Part shown: piece after piece, positions 63,501 through 64,000 of the stretch
Layout: every line of letters begins with the position of its first letter
Position numbering within the stretch: position 1 is the stretch's first letter
Origin: an uncultured Collinsella sp.
Lineage (GTDB): Bacteria; Actinomycetota; Coriobacteriia; Coriobacteriales; Coriobacteriaceae
Assembly: GCA_900542085.1 (NCBI GenBank)
Contig: UQMK01000001.1
Span: forward strand, 124,001 to 188,000
Reading direction: 5' to 3'
Length of the DNA: 64,000 nt
Notes under the pieces: generated by a model
What the model saw: only the letters and a program-made list of their open reading frames with translations
Database searches by the model: none
Told to the model about the DNA's origin: nothing
Translations under genes and position numbers: made by a program

Positions 63501-64000
63501 GGAGGCGACGGCGCGCCTGACCGCACTTTCCGAGTTCCAGGACCTGGGCAGCGGCATGCGCATCGCCATGCGCGACCTGGAGATTCGCGGCGCCGGCTCG
63601 CTTATGGGCGCCGAGCAGCACGGCAACCTGTCGAGCGTGGGCTTTGACCTGTTTACGCAGATGCTGGGCCGGGCGGTGGCCGAGGCGCGCGGCGATGACG
63701 ACGCCGGCGTGGAGGCGGCGAGCGTGGGCATTAACCTGCCGGCCGACTACTTCTTGTCCGAGGAGTACATGCCGGCGGTGGACCAGCGCGTGCTCGTGTA
63801 CCGCAAGCTCGCGGCTGCTGAGGACCTGGAGAGCATCGATGAGGTGCAGGAAGAGACCGAGGCCGCGCATGGCGAGCTGCCGTTGGCAGGACTCAACCTG
63901 TTCAATCGCGCACGAATCCGCATTCGCGGCGAGCGCCTGGGGCTCGAGAGCGTTACGCTCAGCGGCGGTCGCATCACGTTTTTGGGCATCGACGTGCCCA
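60565..64000 (+). CDS. mfd: Transcription-repair coupling factor (3' truncated by the window edge)
   Basis: The frame is open from ATG 60565 to the last base, giving 1145 residues. It is a DNA translocase that removes stalled RNA polymerase and recruits UvrA. Order: UvrB-like N-terminal region; RNA-polymerase-interacting CarD-like domain starting FKPGDYVVHATHGIALF; helicase with Walker A CGDVGFGKTEVALR, Walker B IIDEEQRFG and motif III LSATPIPRTM; TRG motif region near RIAMRDLEIRGAGSLMGAEQ; and the start of the UvrA-inhibiting D7 domain. GGAGGAA precedes ATG. Full-length homologues have about 1150-1200 residues, so only a little is missing. Confidence 0.97.
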   Translation, partial: MLIHRIAAQLYTAEALQTVEAGLDAGEDVTLAVSQSGRTLMAAAQFARRPRPTVYIVSGEDAADRAARSLAAYVGLAHVCRFPERKDYPWREQAPDDAVVAQRCEALGRIVRGDNCIMVASARALLRCVPPVESRYWESTTFAVGEEIPFDEVPQRLVGMGYTNAGAADAPGLFRVHGDTVEVFPAQEKAPVRIEFFGDEIDRIRRMVSSTGQTIGNEDSIEIFPCRELALTDDAVHNMHVALYRASQDDSKLAALLEMVDARIVTPELDRFLPVMYGQTVSPLAHVSGKALVVLSEPRSLFDDCLRAYEDIEARAGEAGIDRLDGLYVRAQQLDFGAQQRLNYVSLIRAGGAVTAELKIEQPAIAGSDNRFMTRIQEVVGKRYACVFAIPDRGARESMELTFGDEGITFEESLTAAPENAGAIGERVRVATADSADRAARQEAHAAIRERKADALNARSLEAGAAQAAAGAAVPTISRGRVTFVDAALPQGVVVPDANLAVFSIADLNARMDANRARSRRKVDITQITFPFKPGDYVVHATHGIALFSEIARQEVGGKERDYFLLEYADGDKLYVPLEQVDRITRYVGPDGDKPRLTRLNTADWTRATNKARKNAKKLAFDLVDLYTRRSSIAGIACPPDTPEQIEMEESFPYDETRDQLEAIADIKADMEAPKPMDRLLCGDVGFGKTEVALRAAFKCVDSGRQVMVLCPTTILAQQHYETFFGRFAPFGLEVEVLSRFRTPAQQKRALKAFAEGTIDVLIGTHRLLSADVNPKNLGLVIIDEEQRFGVQHKEQLKNLREQIDVLTLSATPIPRTMQMATSGVRDMSLITTPPTGRRPVIVHVGEYDPDVVSAAIRLEVGRGGQVYYVSNRVKTIDDAVARVHEAAPEARVGVAHGKMSPREVEDVMIEFATKKIDVLIATTIVESGIDNATANTLIIEDSQRLGLAQLYQLKGRVGRSATQAYAYFMFPGELPLTEEATARLTALSEFQDLGSGMRIAMRDLEIRGAGSLMGAEQHGNLSSVGFDLFTQMLGRAVAEARGDDDAGVEAASVGINLPADYFLSEEYMPAVDQRVLVYRKLAAAEDLESIDEVQEETEAAHGELPLAGLNLFNRARIRIRGERLGLESVTLSGGRITFLGIDVP

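Overview
The window looks like a chromosomal segment of a high-GC anaerobic gut actinobacterium of the class Coriobacteriia, most likely Collinsella or a close relative. That placement is my inference. It rests on the high GC content, the anaerobic enzymes (pyruvate:ferredoxin oxidoreductase, rubrerythrin, carbamate kinase, an iron-sulfur flavoprotein), a mannose-family PTS, and an actinobacterial fhaA-fhaB-pstP-rodA-pbpA-pknB cluster. No rRNA is present. There are two tRNAs and no CRISPR array.

Layout. 1-2.9 kb: a 5'-truncated GltD-like iron-sulfur flavoprotein and hypA. 3.3-6.6 kb: a mannose-type PTS operon (IIAB, IIC, IID) followed by a ManO/DUF956 gene. 6.7-13.6 kb: tRNA-Arg(CCU) and, directly behind it, an AGG-rich island carrying four tightly packed genes: an MmeI-like one-polypeptide restriction-modification enzyme, a small HEPN-type protein, a GmrSD-like DUF262/HNH protein and a SEFIR/TIR protein. 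The island is bounded by a near-perfect copy of the tRNA 3' end. No integrase is visible, and structured non-coding DNA lies on both sides of the operon. This is the strongest candidate for an undescribed (defence) system. 13.8 kb: a tiny hydrophobic-peptide gene.

14.2-24.4 kb (minus strand): a cell-wall and signalling operon encoding a membrane Ser/Thr kinase, FhaA, FhaB, a PP2C phosphatase with a 260-residue extension, a single-chain RodA-PBP fusion and a PASTA kinase. 24.5-29.6 kb: a YcxB-like membrane protein, dnaX, a small membrane protein, ybaB and recR. 29.9-33.5 kb: a second signalling operon (surface protein, membrane kinase, FHA protein). 34.0-37.6 kb: nifJ. 38.3-43.7 kb: carbamate kinase, a C39-like peptidase (minus strand), an APC permease and an amidohydrolase. 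43.8-52.0 kb: two paralogous LytS/LytTR two-component pairs, with a zinc-dependent phospholipase-like protein, a UMF1-type transporter and a family-2 glycosyltransferase between and beside them. 52.0-64 kb: a phosphoesterase, tRNA-Asp, an Rrf2 regulator, a MutY-like glycosylase, rubrerythrin, a small membrane protein, rmuC, an ABC exporter, nth, and mfd, which runs off the right edge.

The intergenic DNA holds at least two families of short palindromic elements and three very long inverted repeats with arms of 26 to 38 bp. Functional calls come from reading motifs in the translated sequence. No database search was run.
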